From contig NZ_BAFQ01000150.1 in assembly GCF_000308375.1 (NCBI RefSeq), forward strand, positions 1 to 64,000: 64,000 nt of DNA, in the 5' to 3' direction. The translations under genes were made by a program, and so were the position numbers. Under the pieces are notes generated by a model, which did not search any database, had not been told where the DNA came from, and was given only the letters and a program-made list of their open reading frames with translations. The first letter of the stretch is position 1. Every line of letters starts with the position of its first letter. Below are positions 23,450 through 32,264 of this stretch, in pieces. The stretch is from Nocardia aobensis NBRC 100429 (GTDB lineage: Bacteria; Actinomycetota; Actinomycetes; Mycobacteriales; Mycobacteriaceae).

Positions 23450-24706
23450 ATGGCGATCTCGGATGTCAAGGAATACGCCCACCTCACCCCCGAGGATGTG
23501 GAAGCGATCGGCGCGGAGCTGGATGCGATTCGCCGTGAAATCGAAGCCTCCCGAGGCGAGACCGACGCCCGCTACATCCGCAACGTGATCCGTTTGCAGC
23601 GCGCCCTGGAAATCGGGGGTCGCGCAACGCTGTTCGCCAGTTTCCTACCGCCGGCCTGGCTGGCCGGCACGGCGATGTTGTCGGCCGCCAAGATCATCGA
23701 GAACATGGAGATCGGCCACAACGTCATGCACGGCCAGTGGGACTGGATGAACGATCCGGAGATCCACTCCTCCAACTGGGAGTGGGACAACGCCGGCCCG
23801 TCCGAACACTGGAAGATCACGCACAACTACCTGCACCACAAGTACACCAACGTGCTGGGTATGGACGACGACATCGGCTACGGCCTGCTGCGCGTGACGC
23901 GCGATCAGCGGTGGTCGCCGTTCTATCTCGGGCAACCGGTCTACAACCTGCTGCTGCAGATGTTCTTCGAATACGGCGTGGCGATCCAGCATTTGGAGCT
24001 GGGCAAGGTCGCGAAGAAGAAGTGGGCGCCCGATTCGCCGGAACGCCGGCAATTCGAGCAGGACCGCAAGCTCGTGCTGAAGAAGGTCGGCAAGCAGGCG
24101 GCCAAGGATTACCTGATCTTCCCGTTGCTGACCGGACCGGCCTTCCTGTCCACGCTGACGGCCAATATCACCGCCAATATCGTCCGCAATGTGTGGACCA
24201 ACGCGGTGATCTTCTGCGGCCACTTCCCCGACGGCGCGGAGAAGTTCACCAAGGGCGATGTGCTCAACGAAACGCAGGGCGAGTGGTACCTGCGTCAGAT
24301 GCTGGGCAGCGCCAATATCACCGGCGGCGCGGTCATGCATTTCATGACCGGCAACCTCTCCCATCAGATCGAGCACCACCTGTTCCCGGACCTGCCGAGC
24401 AACCGGCTGCGGGCCATCGCCGTGCGGGTGCGGGAATTGTGCGACAAATACGATCTGCCCTACACCAGCGGCTCGCTGCCGGTGCAGTACGCGAAGTCGT
24501 GGCGCACCATCATCAAGCTGTCGGTGCCCAACAAATATCTGCGGCGCGGCACCGACGACGCCCCCGAAACCAAATCCGAGCGCGCGTTCGGCGGCATCGG
24601 CACGGTCGACCCGGTGACCGGGCGCCGGCGCGGGTTGCGCACCGCGCTGAAGGAAGGCAAGCGCCGGGTGGCGGAACGTCGGCAGACGGTCGGCTCGGCC
24701 GCCTGA
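23450..24706 (+). CDS. desA3: DesA3-like membrane fatty acyl-CoA desaturase
   Basis: 418 residues. Histidine boxes are GHNVMHGQWDW, HNYLHHKYTN and QIEHHLFPD, with the same domain order as the preceding paralogue but without its basic tail. It ends VDPVTGRRRGLRTALKEGK, also shared with the paralogue. Matches the mycobacterial DesA3 class of Delta9 acyl-CoA desaturases, in the inner membrane with the reductase as electron donor. The ATG at 23450 has no Shine-Dalgarno sequence but sits at the edge of two operator-like repeats, so it may be leaderless and separately regulated. A strong terminator follows. Confidence 0.94.
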   Translation: MAISDVKEYAHLTPEDVEAIGAELDAIRREIEASRGETDARYIRNVIRLQRALEIGGRATLFASFLPPAWLAGTAMLSAAKIIENMEIGHNVMHGQWDWMNDPEIHSSNWEWDNAGPSEHWKITHNYLHHKYTNVLGMDDDIGYGLLRVTRDQRWSPFYLGQPVYNLLLQMFFEYGVAIQHLELGKVAKKKWAPDSPERRQFEQDRKLVLKKVGKQAAKDYLIFPLLTGPAFLSTLTANITANIVRNVWTNAVIFCGHFPDGAEKFTKGDVLNETQGEWYLRQMLGSANITGGAVMHFMTGNLSHQIEHHLFPDLPSNRLRAIAVRVRELCDKYDLPYTSGSLPVQYAKSWRTIIKLSVPNKYLRRGTDDAPETKSERAFGGIGTVDPVTGRRRGLRTALKEGKRRVAERRQTVGSAA

Positions 24707-24725
24707 GGCGATCACCGAACGCGAA

Positions 24726-24761
24726 GGGGCTCCGCGGAGACGATCTCCGCGGAGCCCCTTT
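24726..24761 (+). terminator. Rho-independent terminator after the desaturase genes
   Basis: 15-bp perfect stem at 24726-24740 and 24744-24758 with a CGA loop, followed by TTT. It closes the reductase-desaturase cluster. Confidence 0.9.
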
Positions 24762-24784
24762 CGTCTGCCGGTGTCCGGGCCTGA

Positions 24785-25426
24785 TTGACTGAACCGGTGT
24801 CACCGCAAGAAGCCAGCATCTATGACGTGATCCGGCGGCGCCGCGATGTGCGTGCCGAATTCACCGGAGATCTCGTCGACGATGCGACCCTGCTCCGAAT
24901 CCTGGACGCGGCCCACCGCGCACCCAGCGTCGGCAATTCGCAGCCGTGGGACTTCGTCGTCGTGCGGGACCCGGCGACATTGGCGCGGTTCGCCACACAC
25001 GTCGCCGAGAAGCGCATCGAATTCCGGGATTCGCTGCCACCGGAGCGAGCCCGTACCTTCGAACCGATCAAGATCGAGGGCATTACCGAGAGCGGGACCG
25101 GGATCGTTGTCACCCACGACGACAGTCGCGGCGGACCGCAGATCCTCGGTCGCGCGACGGTGCCCGAAACCGGTTTGTATTCCACCGTTCTCGCGATCCA
25201 GAACCTGTGGCTGGCCGCCACCGCCGAAGGGGTGGGCGTCGGCTGGGTGAGCTTCTACGACGCCCCCTTCCTCACCGACTTGATCGAGCTGCCCGCCGGC
25301 ATCCGTCCCGTCGCGTGGCTGTGTGTCGGCCCCGTGCACGAATTCCAGCACACGCCGGATCTGGAACGGTTCGGCTGGCGCGACCGGCGTCCACTCGACG
25401 ACGCGATCCACTGGGAGCGGTACTAG
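24785..25426 (+). CDS. bluB: BluB-like 5,6-dimethylbenzimidazole synthase (nitroreductase fold)
   Basis: 213 residues. The nitroreductase fold has BluB traits: IRRRRDVRAEFTGD at the N-terminus, AHRAPSVGNSQPWDFVVV in the flavin pocket, and GVGVGWVSFYD with a C-terminal GWRDRRPLDDAIHWERY that matches BluB better than ordinary nitroreductases. BluB cleaves reduced FMN with oxygen to make DMB, the lower ligand of cobalamin. Start is TTG 24785 or GTG 24797; neither has a good Shine-Dalgarno sequence. No other cobalamin gene is nearby. It is convergent with the thiolase gene, 9 bp apart. Confidence 0.85.
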   Translation: MTEPVSPQEASIYDVIRRRRDVRAEFTGDLVDDATLLRILDAAHRAPSVGNSQPWDFVVVRDPATLARFATHVAEKRIEFRDSLPPERARTFEPIKIEGITESGTGIVVTHDDSRGGPQILGRATVPETGLYSTVLAIQNLWLAATAEGVGVGWVSFYDAPFLTDLIELPAGIRPVAWLCVGPVHEFQHTPDLERFGWRDRRPLDDAIHWERY

Positions 25427-25435
25427 CCCCCCGCC

Positions 25436-26728
25436 TTACACCCGTTCGAGGACGGCGGACGCGCCGTGCCCGCCCGCGGCACAGATGCCCAGCAGCGCGG
25501 TGCTCTTCCCGGTGAGTGCCAGCTCGTTGGCCATGGTCGTCACCATGCGGGCGCCGGTGGCGCCGAACGGGTGGCCGAGCGAGACCGAACCGCCGTGCAC
25601 GTTGAGAATCTCCGGGTCGATCTCGCCGACGGCACTGTCGCGGTCCAGCCGCGATTTCGCCCATGTGTCGCTGCCGAGCGCGGACACCACCGACAGGGTC
25701 TGAGCGGCGAAGGCCTCGTGGATATCGACGAAATCCATGTCCGACAGGGCCAGGCCGGCCTTGTCGAGCGCCCGCGGCATGGAGATGGCGGGACCGATCA
25801 ACACCTGATCGGACGGATCGACGCTCACGAAACTCCAGGACCGGAAGGCCGCCAGCGGTTCGAAACCGAGAGCGCGCGCCTTCTCTTCGCTCATCAGCAG
25901 CACCGCGGCGGCGCCGTCGGTGAGCGGGCTGGCGTTGCCCGCCGTCACCGTGCCGTCGCGCCGGAAAACCGGGGCGAGGGTCGCCAGCTTCTCCACACTG
26001 GTGTTCGCGCGCACGAGCCCGTCTCGGGTGACCGTCTTCCCGTCCGCGGTGGCGACCGGAAGGACCTCCCGGTCGAACCGGCCGGATTCGATCGCCGCCG
26101 CCGCGCGATGGTGCGAGCGGGCGGCGAAGACGTCCTGTCCTTCCCGGGTGATGCCGTGGATGCGGGCCATCTTCTCCGCCGACTCCCCCATCACCTCGCC
26201 GGTGGTGCGCTCGGCGATCTTCGGGCGTCGCGGCAGCAGATCCGTGAACGGCGCCAGCTGCGCCACCGCGGACAGGTAATCTTTCGGCTTCGGCTTGCCC
26301 AGGGCCAGCGGCGCGGCCGCGTGCACCATCTTCTGCGGCAGCTTCACCTCGGCATTACTGGTCGAATCGCTGCCGCCGGCGACCATGATGTCGTATTCGC
26401 CGCGCTCGATGGCGGCCGCCGCCGCGGTCACGGCCTGCAGGCCGGAGGCGCAGGCGCGAGTCACGGTGTAGCCCTCGCAACCGTGATCGAGGCCCAGATC
26501 CAAGGCGATCTCGCGCGCGACGTTGGGCGCCGCGCTCGGCAGGATCACCCCGCCCCACACCATCGCCTGCACCTGATCCTTGGGCAGCCCGGTCCGCTCG
26601 AGCAGACCGCCGACCGCCAGGACACCCAGGTCGATGGTGTCCATTCGGGTGTAGTCGGTGAAGGCGCGCAGGAACGGGGTGCGAGCGCCGGCGACGATGA
26701 CGGCGCGACGAGAACGCTTGGTGGCCAT
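25436..26728 (-). CDS. Acetyl-CoA acetyltransferase / 3-ketoacyl-CoA thiolase
   Basis: 430 residues, a complete thiolase. The nucleophile Cys is in VTRACASGLQAVTAAA. The C-terminal catalytic residues are in NVHGGSVSLGHPFGATGAR and GICAAGGHGAS. Near the middle is AGNASPLTDGAAAVLLMSEEKA. The overall shape resembles FadI-type thiolases, so the likely role is the last step of beta-oxidation; acetoacetyl-CoA formation is possible. It is not next to a FadB-type gene. Upstream is the HPF terminator, so it has its own promoter in the ~70 bp before ATG 26728. Confidence 0.94.
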   Translation of the reverse strand: MATKRSRRAVIVAGARTPFLRAFTDYTRMDTIDLGVLAVGGLLERTGLPKDQVQAMVWGGVILPSAAPNVAREIALDLGLDHGCEGYTVTRACASGLQAVTAAAAAIERGEYDIMVAGGSDSTSNAEVKLPQKMVHAAAPLALGKPKPKDYLSAVAQLAPFTDLLPRRPKIAERTTGEVMGESAEKMARIHGITREGQDVFAARSHHRAAAAIESGRFDREVLPVATADGKTVTRDGLVRANTSVEKLATLAPVFRRDGTVTAGNASPLTDGAAAVLLMSEEKARALGFEPLAAFRSWSFVSVDPSDQVLIGPAISMPRALDKAGLALSDMDFVDIHEAFAAQTLSVVSALGSDTWAKSRLDRDSAVGEIDPEILNVHGGSVSLGHPFGATGARMVTTMANELALTGKSTALLGICAAGGHGASAVLERV

Positions 26729-26800
26729 GCCCTTACAGTAGGGCGAGCAAGATTCCGATACAAGGTGTCACGGTAATCTCGCCGGTCCGGTGAACGGCGA

Positions 26801-26828
26801 ACGGCCGGGGCGTTGCGGCCCCGGCCGT
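26801..26828 (-). terminator. Hairpin terminator after hpf
   Basis: 11-bp arms ACGGCCGGGGC (26801-26811) and GCCCCGGCCGT (26818-26828) with a 6-nt loop. It is 17 bp past the hpf stop on the minus strand. No T-run. Confidence 0.7.
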
Positions 26829-26845
26829 CCGGCTTCCGACACTCG

Positions 26846-27580
26846 CTACGCCAGCCTGATCAACCCGTAGTCGAAGGCATGGCGGCGGTACACCACCGAC
26901 GGACGATCGGTCTCGCGGTCGTGGAAGAGGAAGAAGTCGTGGCCGACGAGCTCCATCTGATACAGGGCGTCGTCCACCGACATCGGAGTCGCGGAATGGA
27001 CCTTGGTGCGCACGATATGCCCCGGTCCGGCGTACTCGCCCGATTCGGTATCGGTGCGGTCGGCCGACTCGGATCCGTCGGCGCCGGCGGGCAGGGTGTC
27101 TTCCACCAGGGCGGCCGTCGCCTCGGCGACCGATACCGGCGTCTTCTCTCCGTAGTGCACCCGGCGGCGGTCCTTGCTGCGCCGCAATCGGGCCTCGAGT
27201 TTGACCACCGCGGACTCCAGTGCGCCGTAGAAGCTGTCGGCACAGGCTTCGGCCCGGACCACCGGGCCCTTGCCGCGCACGGTGATCTCGACACGCTGAC
27301 AGTTCTTGCGCTGGCGGCGGTTTCGTTCGTGGAACAGCTCGACATCGAAAAGGTAGATCGACGGGTCGAAACGTTCCAAGCGGGAGAGTCGGTCCGCGAC
27401 GTGAATGCGGAAATGATCGGGTACCTCGACGTTACGTCCCTTGACCACGACGTCCGCATCGGGCGTCCGAGGCACATCCGAAATAGTCTGTTCGGCTCCG
27501 TTCAGTTCATCGGAACCCAGCTGGGTGCCCGTACCGGTCGAGGGATCTGCTTCTTTCACTGAAGGTCGTGAAGTCGTCAC
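26846..27580 (-). CDS. hpf: Long-form ribosome hibernation promoting factor (HPF/MPY)
   Basis: 244 residues. The N-terminal S30AE/YfiA domain is DVVVKGRNVEVPDHFRIHV to LRRSKDRRR. A variable linker follows, then the C-terminal long-HPF dimerisation domain (SATPMSVDDALYQMELVGHDFFLFHD to VVYRRHAFDYGLIRL). Long HPF stabilises idle ribosomes, as 100S dimers in many bacteria or as protected 70S in mycobacteria. Start GTG 27580 is set by GGGAGG 5 nt upstream; a longer in-frame reading runs into the leader hairpin. Located between comF and a terminator, as in the mycobacterial Rv3241c region. Confidence 0.95.
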   Translation of the reverse strand: MTTSRPSVKEADPSTGTGTQLGSDELNGAEQTISDVPRTPDADVVVKGRNVEVPDHFRIHVADRLSRLERFDPSIYLFDVELFHERNRRQRKNCQRVEITVRGKGPVVRAEACADSFYGALESAVVKLEARLRRSKDRRRVHYGEKTPVSVAEATAALVEDTLPAGADGSESADRTDTESGEYAGPGHIVRTKVHSATPMSVDDALYQMELVGHDFFLFHDRETDRPSVVYRRHAFDYGLIRLA

Positions 27581-27598
27581 GCGTACCTCCCGGATCTG

Positions 27599-27623
27599 GC
27601 CGCACAACCGAATCATGTGCGGC
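27599..27623 (-). promoter_or_regulatory. Inverted repeat in the hpf leader
   Basis: GCCGCACA (27599-27606) and TGTGCGGC (27616-27623) are perfect 8-bp arms with a 9-nt loop. The repeat begins 18 bp before the hpf GTG. It could be a leader RNA hairpin just above the Shine-Dalgarno sequence or a DNA operator. The rest of the 263-bp gap to comF shows no other gene. Confidence 0.45.
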
Positions 27624-27843
27624 GGGTTAGCAACCGCACCGAGCCGGACGAAGAGAGGGTTGCGCGGGATTCGGAAAGGGCTTGCAGACTGCCACCCGTG
27701 GCCCGCCACTCATGCCGGAAAGCTCGGTACGAAGTCGTCCGAGTCGCCACCTCCAAACTCTGGGTTCGGGTGTCAGATCGCTCTGTCAGCAACGCTATTA
27801 CGCCGACGATCGGTCCGCCACTGTTCACGCAAATTTCTCCGAC

Positions 27844-28488
27844 TCACGCGGCGCATGTCACCATCACGGCACGCACGTTCACCCCCGCGCCGGCCAGTAC
27901 CCGCACCGATTCCGCCGCGGTCGCCCCCGTGGTGAGGACATCGTCCACCAGCACGATGTCGGCGGCCGCCAGGGTGACCAGCACCGAGGTCGATTCGATG
28001 CGGCCGGCGATCCGGCCCGCCAGGTTGTCCCGGCGTGCCCGCGCGCTCAATCCGACCGAGTCGCGCACCCCACCCCGCGCCCACAGCACGGGTGCGAGAT
28101 GGCAATCGGACAGCCAACCGGTCGCGACGCGCGCCGTCCGCAGCACCGGATCACCCCCGCGGCGGCGTGCCGCGACCCGGCGACTCGGCGCCGGGACCAG
28201 AATCAGCGGACGGCCGGGAGCGCGCAGCAGGCCCAGGCCGCGGGCCAGTGCGCGGCCCAGCGGTGCGGCCAGATCCCGGCGGCCCGATTCCTTGGCCGCC
28301 ACCACCGCGCGCCGCGCCGGCCCCGCGTATCCGCTCAACGCCCAGCACGGCACCCCCGGATCGGTGCGCGGCCACACCCGCATCGGCCCCGCGCTCAGGG
28401 CCGCGGCACATTCCTCGCACCATCCGGTTCCGGCCGATCCACATCCCCCGCAGTACTGCGGCAGGACCAAATCCAGCAGCGTCCGCAT
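27844..28488 (-). CDS. comF: ComF family phosphoribosyltransferase-like protein
   Basis: 214 residues. The N-terminal zinc ribbon CGGCGSAGTGWCEEC is followed by the type I phosphoribosyltransferase core with the PRPP loop DIVLVDDVLTTGATAAES. Before it is the ComF-type VPAPSRRVAARRRGGDP. In Gram-positives ComF helps take up single-stranded DNA; in non-competent actinomycetes its role is unclear. It lies 45 bp after lpqB on the same strand and could be co-transcribed with mtrAB-lpqB, as in mycobacteria where this order is conserved. Confidence 0.92.
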   Translation of the reverse strand: MRTLLDLVLPQYCGGCGSAGTGWCEECAAALSAGPMRVWPRTDPGVPCWALSGYAGPARRAVVAAKESGRRDLAAPLGRALARGLGLLRAPGRPLILVPAPSRRVAARRRGGDPVLRTARVATGWLSDCHLAPVLWARGGVRDSVGLSARARRDNLAGRIAGRIESTSVLVTLAAADIVLVDDVLTTGATAAESVRVLAGAGVNVRAVMVTCAA

Positions 28489-28533
28489 CGGCCCAGTGTG
28501 GCCGAGGGCACCGACACCCAGCGCGTGTGGCGA

Positions 28534-30339
28534 CTAGCCCGGCAACACCGGAATCGCGTTGGCGCCCAGGCCCTGGACCTCTCGCCAGAAGCGTTCCGTA
28601 TTGGGCTCCACCGATTGCAGCTGCATGACCGCGCGGGAATCGGCGACGTACTGGTCGTCCGGGGAGGCGCTGACCACGCGCACCGGGGTGGTCAGGTTCC
28701 GGCTGGTGAACGGATTCGGCTGCGATCCGTCGATGACGACCGACTGCACCGGATCGACGCTGCCCTCGCGGGCCACGATCAGGGTGTCGGCGCCGAGCCA
28801 GTCGGCCGAGACCGCGGGCGTGCTGAGGCTCACCGCCACCGGCTGCGGCGACGTGAGCGCGTACTTCCCGTCGCCCCTGGGCACCACCACCGCGACATAG
28901 ACCTTGCCGCCGATGATCATCGCCGCCCGCGCGCCGGTGCGTGAGATCCGCAGTTCGGTGATGGGCAGCCGCGGCGGAACCGATCCGGAGGAACTGGCCG
29001 GCGCCACCGCGAACAAGTCCGAGGAGTCGACGTCCTGGACCGACACATTGCCGTTGGCCTGGTCGTGCACGGCCCGGATGACGCGGTTGCCGTCCACGAC
29101 CACCCACGCCGATCCACCGTCGAAGGCCCACGACGGCCGCGTGAAGCTGTTGCCCTGGGCCACCGGGAACGCCGTGCCGTCATAGCTGCCGATGATCAAC
29201 GTCTGCGCCGGAGCCGGCGCGGGCTGGCCGCTGTCGGCCACCGCCGCGACGAGTTTGCCGTCCTCGGACAGACCGACCGACTGCAGATTGCGTGCGGCCC
29301 CGAAATATCCGGGTACGGGCACGACGGAGGTGTCGGTCACCTTCATCAGCGCGCCGTCGCGCACCACGTGCAGCCCGATCTTGTTGTGTGCGCGGTTGAT
29401 CACGTTGTAGTTGCCGACGTCGGCGACCGACCAGCCGGATTCCGCATGCCGTTCGTCGAGCGGCTTTCCGTCGCCGAACAAGAAGTACGGGCCCAGGATG
29501 TCGGCGCTCGACAGGGTCAGCACCACCTGGGCGGCCAGCAGTTCCCTGCTGTGTGGATCAAGTCCCCCGGTGCCGGTGAGGTCGACCCGGACGCCGCCGA
29601 GGCCCACGCCCACACCCTCCACGTCGCCGTTGGCCTTGCTGATGCCACGCACGGTCACCGGATCGGCCAGTACGTTGCGCACGGCGGGCGCGAGGGCCTG
29701 CTGCGGCCCCTGCGAGAGCAGCGACAGCAGGACCTTGGTGAGCTGCTCCTTCCGAGCCGAGACCCACCGTAGGTCCGGCACCATCGCGGTCCCCTCCGGG
29801 TTGGCGAAGTTCACCGTGAAGCGCCGATAGGACTTGTAGAAGGCATTGCTGTCTATCGCGACGCCCGCGGGCAGGTCGTCGATGCGCCACTCGCCGCCGA
29901 CCTTGGTCATCTCGATCTTGCTCTCGAGCAGGTTGTCCACCGGGCTGTAGGCGCCGTCGGCTTCCAGCTGCCCGACCTTGCGGGCGCGGATCTGATAGGT
30001 CGCCGTATTGTCCGACCGCGATTCGCGCAGCGTATCCGGCTTGTCGACGATGACCGTACTGGCCGTGTCGTCCCAGCTCTGTGCGGCCGCCGGGGTGAGG
30101 TACTGCCGAGCCGTCCGATGATGGTCGGTCGGGTCGGCGGTCGCCTCCAGGAAGTCGTGCAGCAGCAGATCCGGGTCGCGCCCGACGATCGGCGGATGCG
30201 GGCCGGTCGAGGTGGGTTCGTGGTTGAGCGTGCCCAGCGCCTGCGGAGCCGAGGAATCGGGCAGATTGGCGCAGCCTGTGAGAACCAGCACGCAGCTGAA
30301 CAGCGCGGCGAGCAGCGTTGCCAGACGGGTGCGGTTCAT
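28534..30339 (-). CDS. lpqB: Lipoprotein LpqB, MtrAB accessory factor
   Basis: 601 residues. A lipoprotein signal peptide ends in the lipobox LTGC (LFSCVLVLTGCANLP), so the Cys should be diacylated and the protein anchored outside the membrane. The region after ~residue 50 is GerMN-like (DLLLHDFLEATADPTDHH). The C-terminal ~320 residues form the LpqB beta-propeller. LpqB interacts with the MtrB sensor and tunes MtrA phosphorylation. The ATG overlaps the mtrB stop (ATGA), so it is coupled. Conserved last member of the mtrA-mtrB-lpqB operon. Confidence 0.97.
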   Translation of the reverse strand: MNRTRLATLLAALFSCVLVLTGCANLPDSSAPQALGTLNHEPTSTGPHPPIVGRDPDLLLHDFLEATADPTDHHRTARQYLTPAAAQSWDDTASTVIVDKPDTLRESRSDNTATYQIRARKVGQLEADGAYSPVDNLLESKIEMTKVGGEWRIDDLPAGVAIDSNAFYKSYRRFTVNFANPEGTAMVPDLRWVSARKEQLTKVLLSLLSQGPQQALAPAVRNVLADPVTVRGISKANGDVEGVGVGLGGVRVDLTGTGGLDPHSRELLAAQVVLTLSSADILGPYFLFGDGKPLDERHAESGWSVADVGNYNVINRAHNKIGLHVVRDGALMKVTDTSVVPVPGYFGAARNLQSVGLSEDGKLVAAVADSGQPAPAPAQTLIIGSYDGTAFPVAQGNSFTRPSWAFDGGSAWVVVDGNRVIRAVHDQANGNVSVQDVDSSDLFAVAPASSSGSVPPRLPITELRISRTGARAAMIIGGKVYVAVVVPRGDGKYALTSPQPVAVSLSTPAVSADWLGADTLIVAREGSVDPVQSVVIDGSQPNPFTSRNLTTPVRVVSASPDDQYVADSRAVMQLQSVEPNTERFWREVQGLGANAIPVLPG

Positions 30340-32264
30340 GGATTGATGTCCTCTTTGTCGGCGAGTGCGGTGTCGTCCGAACCGCCCGCGCTCTCCCCCG
30401 CCGGTTTCGGCGATCTCCGCTCGGTCGCCGGTTCACCCTCCGGCGATTCCGGTGAGTCCTCGTCCGCCGGCGTCGTACGGGCCGACGGTTCGTCATCGGC
30501 ATTCGCTTCGACGGTACCGGGAACGCCCGCCGCGCCGTCGGGCCCATCGTCCGGCGGACGGCTCGCCGCCGAGTCGGGCGAATCACCCGCCGGATCGGTT
30601 TCCGGGGCCGGATCCACCGGTTCGCCCGCCGCGTCCACCGAACCTGCGGGCAGTTCGGCCAGCCGCCGCTTGGGCGGTTCCAGCGACAGGGGGCTCGCAC
30701 CGAGTTTGCGTCCGCGCACCAGCGGCAGGGTCAGGCGGAAGCTCGCGCCCGCGCCGGGTTCACCCCAGGCCTCGAGCCGTCCGTCGTGCAGATTCGCATC
30801 CTCGACACTGATCGACAGACCGAGGCCGGTACCGCCGGAACGCCGCATCCGCGAGGGATCGGACCGCCAGAAGCGATTGAAGACCAGCTTCTCCTCGCCG
30901 GGCCGTAGTCCGACGCCCTGATCGCGCACCACCATCGCGACGGCGTTGGCGTCGACGTCGCCGCGCATCCGGATGAGGACAGGTTTGCCCTCGCTGTGGT
31001 CGATGGCGTTGGCGAGCAGATTGCGCAGTACGCGTTCCACGCGGCGCGGATCGACCTCCGCGACCAGCGGTTCCTCGGGCAGATCCACCACCAGTTCGCA
31101 GCCGGATTCCTTGGCCAGATGCCGGACCGTGGAGACCGCCGCCCGCGCGCACATCCGCACGTCCAGCGATTCGATCTGCAATTCGGCCACACCGGCGTCG
31201 TGGCGGCTGATCTCGAGCAGGTCGTTGAGCAGACCCTCGAACCGGTCCAGCTCGGTCACCAGCAGTTCGGCACTGCGTGCCAGCGCCGGATCGAGTTCGT
31301 CGCTGGAACCGTGGATGAGGTCGGCGGCCATCCGCACCGTGGTGAGCGGGGTCCGCAGTTCGTGGCTGACATCGGAGGTGAAGCGGCGTTGCAGGTTGCC
31401 GAATTCCTCGAGCTGGGTGATCTGATTGGACAGACTTTCGGCCATCTCGTTGAACGACATGGCGAGTCTGGCCATATCGTCCTCACCCCGGACCAGCATC
31501 CGCTCCTTGAGGCGGCCGTCGGCGAAGCGTCCGGCGATGCGGGCGGCCGAGCGGATCGGCAACACCACCTGCCGGGCCACCAGCGCGGTGATCGCGGCCA
31601 GCAACAGCAGCAGCACGATGCCGCCGATCAGCATGGTGCCGCGCATCAGGCTCAGGCTGCGCTGCTCGTTGTTGAGCGGGAAGATCAGATAGACCTCGAG
31701 GGTCGGCACTTCCGAGCTCGGGCTGCCGATGATCAGCGCCGGCCCGCGATATCCGTCCGGATCCGAGATCGTCGCGAACTGGTAACTCACCTGGTTCTGC
31801 TGGACGAACCGGCGCAACTCGGCGGGAACCTCCAGCATCGGCCCGGCGGTCACCTCCTGCTGGCCGTCGCCGACCATCGCCAGGGCGACGTTGTAGGTTC
31901 CGGCCCCGCCGGTGGAGGAACTGCCGCTGCCGGTGGAGAGTGCGCGCACGGCGTCCTGCAACCGGACCGCCTGGGTGCTCGAATCGGAGACGCCCGTCAG
32001 CTGCGCCTCGACGGTATTGCGGGCGCGGCCCATCTCCTCAACGGCCGCATTGACTTTCGCGTCCAGGAGGCGGTCGGTGATCTGACTGGTCAGCACCACA
32101 CCGAGGATCGTGATGACGATCAGCGACAGGGTGAGCGTGGAAACCACCACGCGCAACTGCAGCGATCGCCGCCACGTGTGGCCCAGCGATTCTCCGACGG
32201 ATTTGAACCAGGCCACCACAGCTGCCAGCAGCCGCTCGACGCGGCTTCTGGAGCCTGCGATCAC
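30336..32264 (-). CDS. mtrB: Sensor histidine kinase MtrB
   Basis: 642 residues. TM1 is near residues 40-62 (LTLSLIVITILGVVL), then an extracytoplasmic domain of ~150 residues, TM2 (GTMLIGGIVLLLLLAAITALV), HAMP, the dimerisation box RRFTSDVSHELRTPLTTVRM with the phospho-His, and the ATPase domain (N box NLLANAIDHSEG, GGTGLGLSIS). An unusual C-terminal tail of ~120 residues is acidic and Pro/Glu/Ser-rich, probably disordered. The GTG start overlaps mtrA (GTGA). Known role: cell division and wall homeostasis with MtrA, located at septa and poles. Confidence 0.97.
   Translation of the reverse strand: MIAGSRSRVERLLAAVVAWFKSVGESLGHTWRRSLQLRVVVSTLTLSLIVITILGVVLTSQITDRLLDAKVNAAVEEMGRARNTVEAQLTGVSDSSTQAVRLQDAVRALSTGSGSSSTGGAGTYNVALAMVGDGQQEVTAGPMLEVPAELRRFVQQNQVSYQFATISDPDGYRGPALIIGSPSSEVPTLEVYLIFPLNNEQRSLSLMRGTMLIGGIVLLLLLAAITALVARQVVLPIRSAARIAGRFADGRLKERMLVRGEDDMARLAMSFNEMAESLSNQITQLEEFGNLQRRFTSDVSHELRTPLTTVRMAADLIHGSSDELDPALARSAELLVTELDRFEGLLNDLLEISRHDAGVAELQIESLDVRMCARAAVSTVRHLAKESGCELVVDLPEEPLVAEVDPRRVERVLRNLLANAIDHSEGKPVLIRMRGDVDANAVAMVVRDQGVGLRPGEEKLVFNRFWRSDPSRMRRSGGTGLGLSISVEDANLHDGRLEAWGEPGAGASFRLTLPLVRGRKLGASPLSLEPPKRRLAELPAGSVDAAGEPVDPAPETDPAGDSPDSAASRPPDDGPDGAAGVPGTVEANADDEPSARTTPADEDSPESPEGEPATERRSPKPAGESAGGSDDTALADKEDINP

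Noticed and set aside
21953..24706. The two desaturase genes as halves of a frameshifted or duplicated pseudogene
   Set aside because: Each has all three histidine boxes, full length and its own start and stop. They are intact paralogues.
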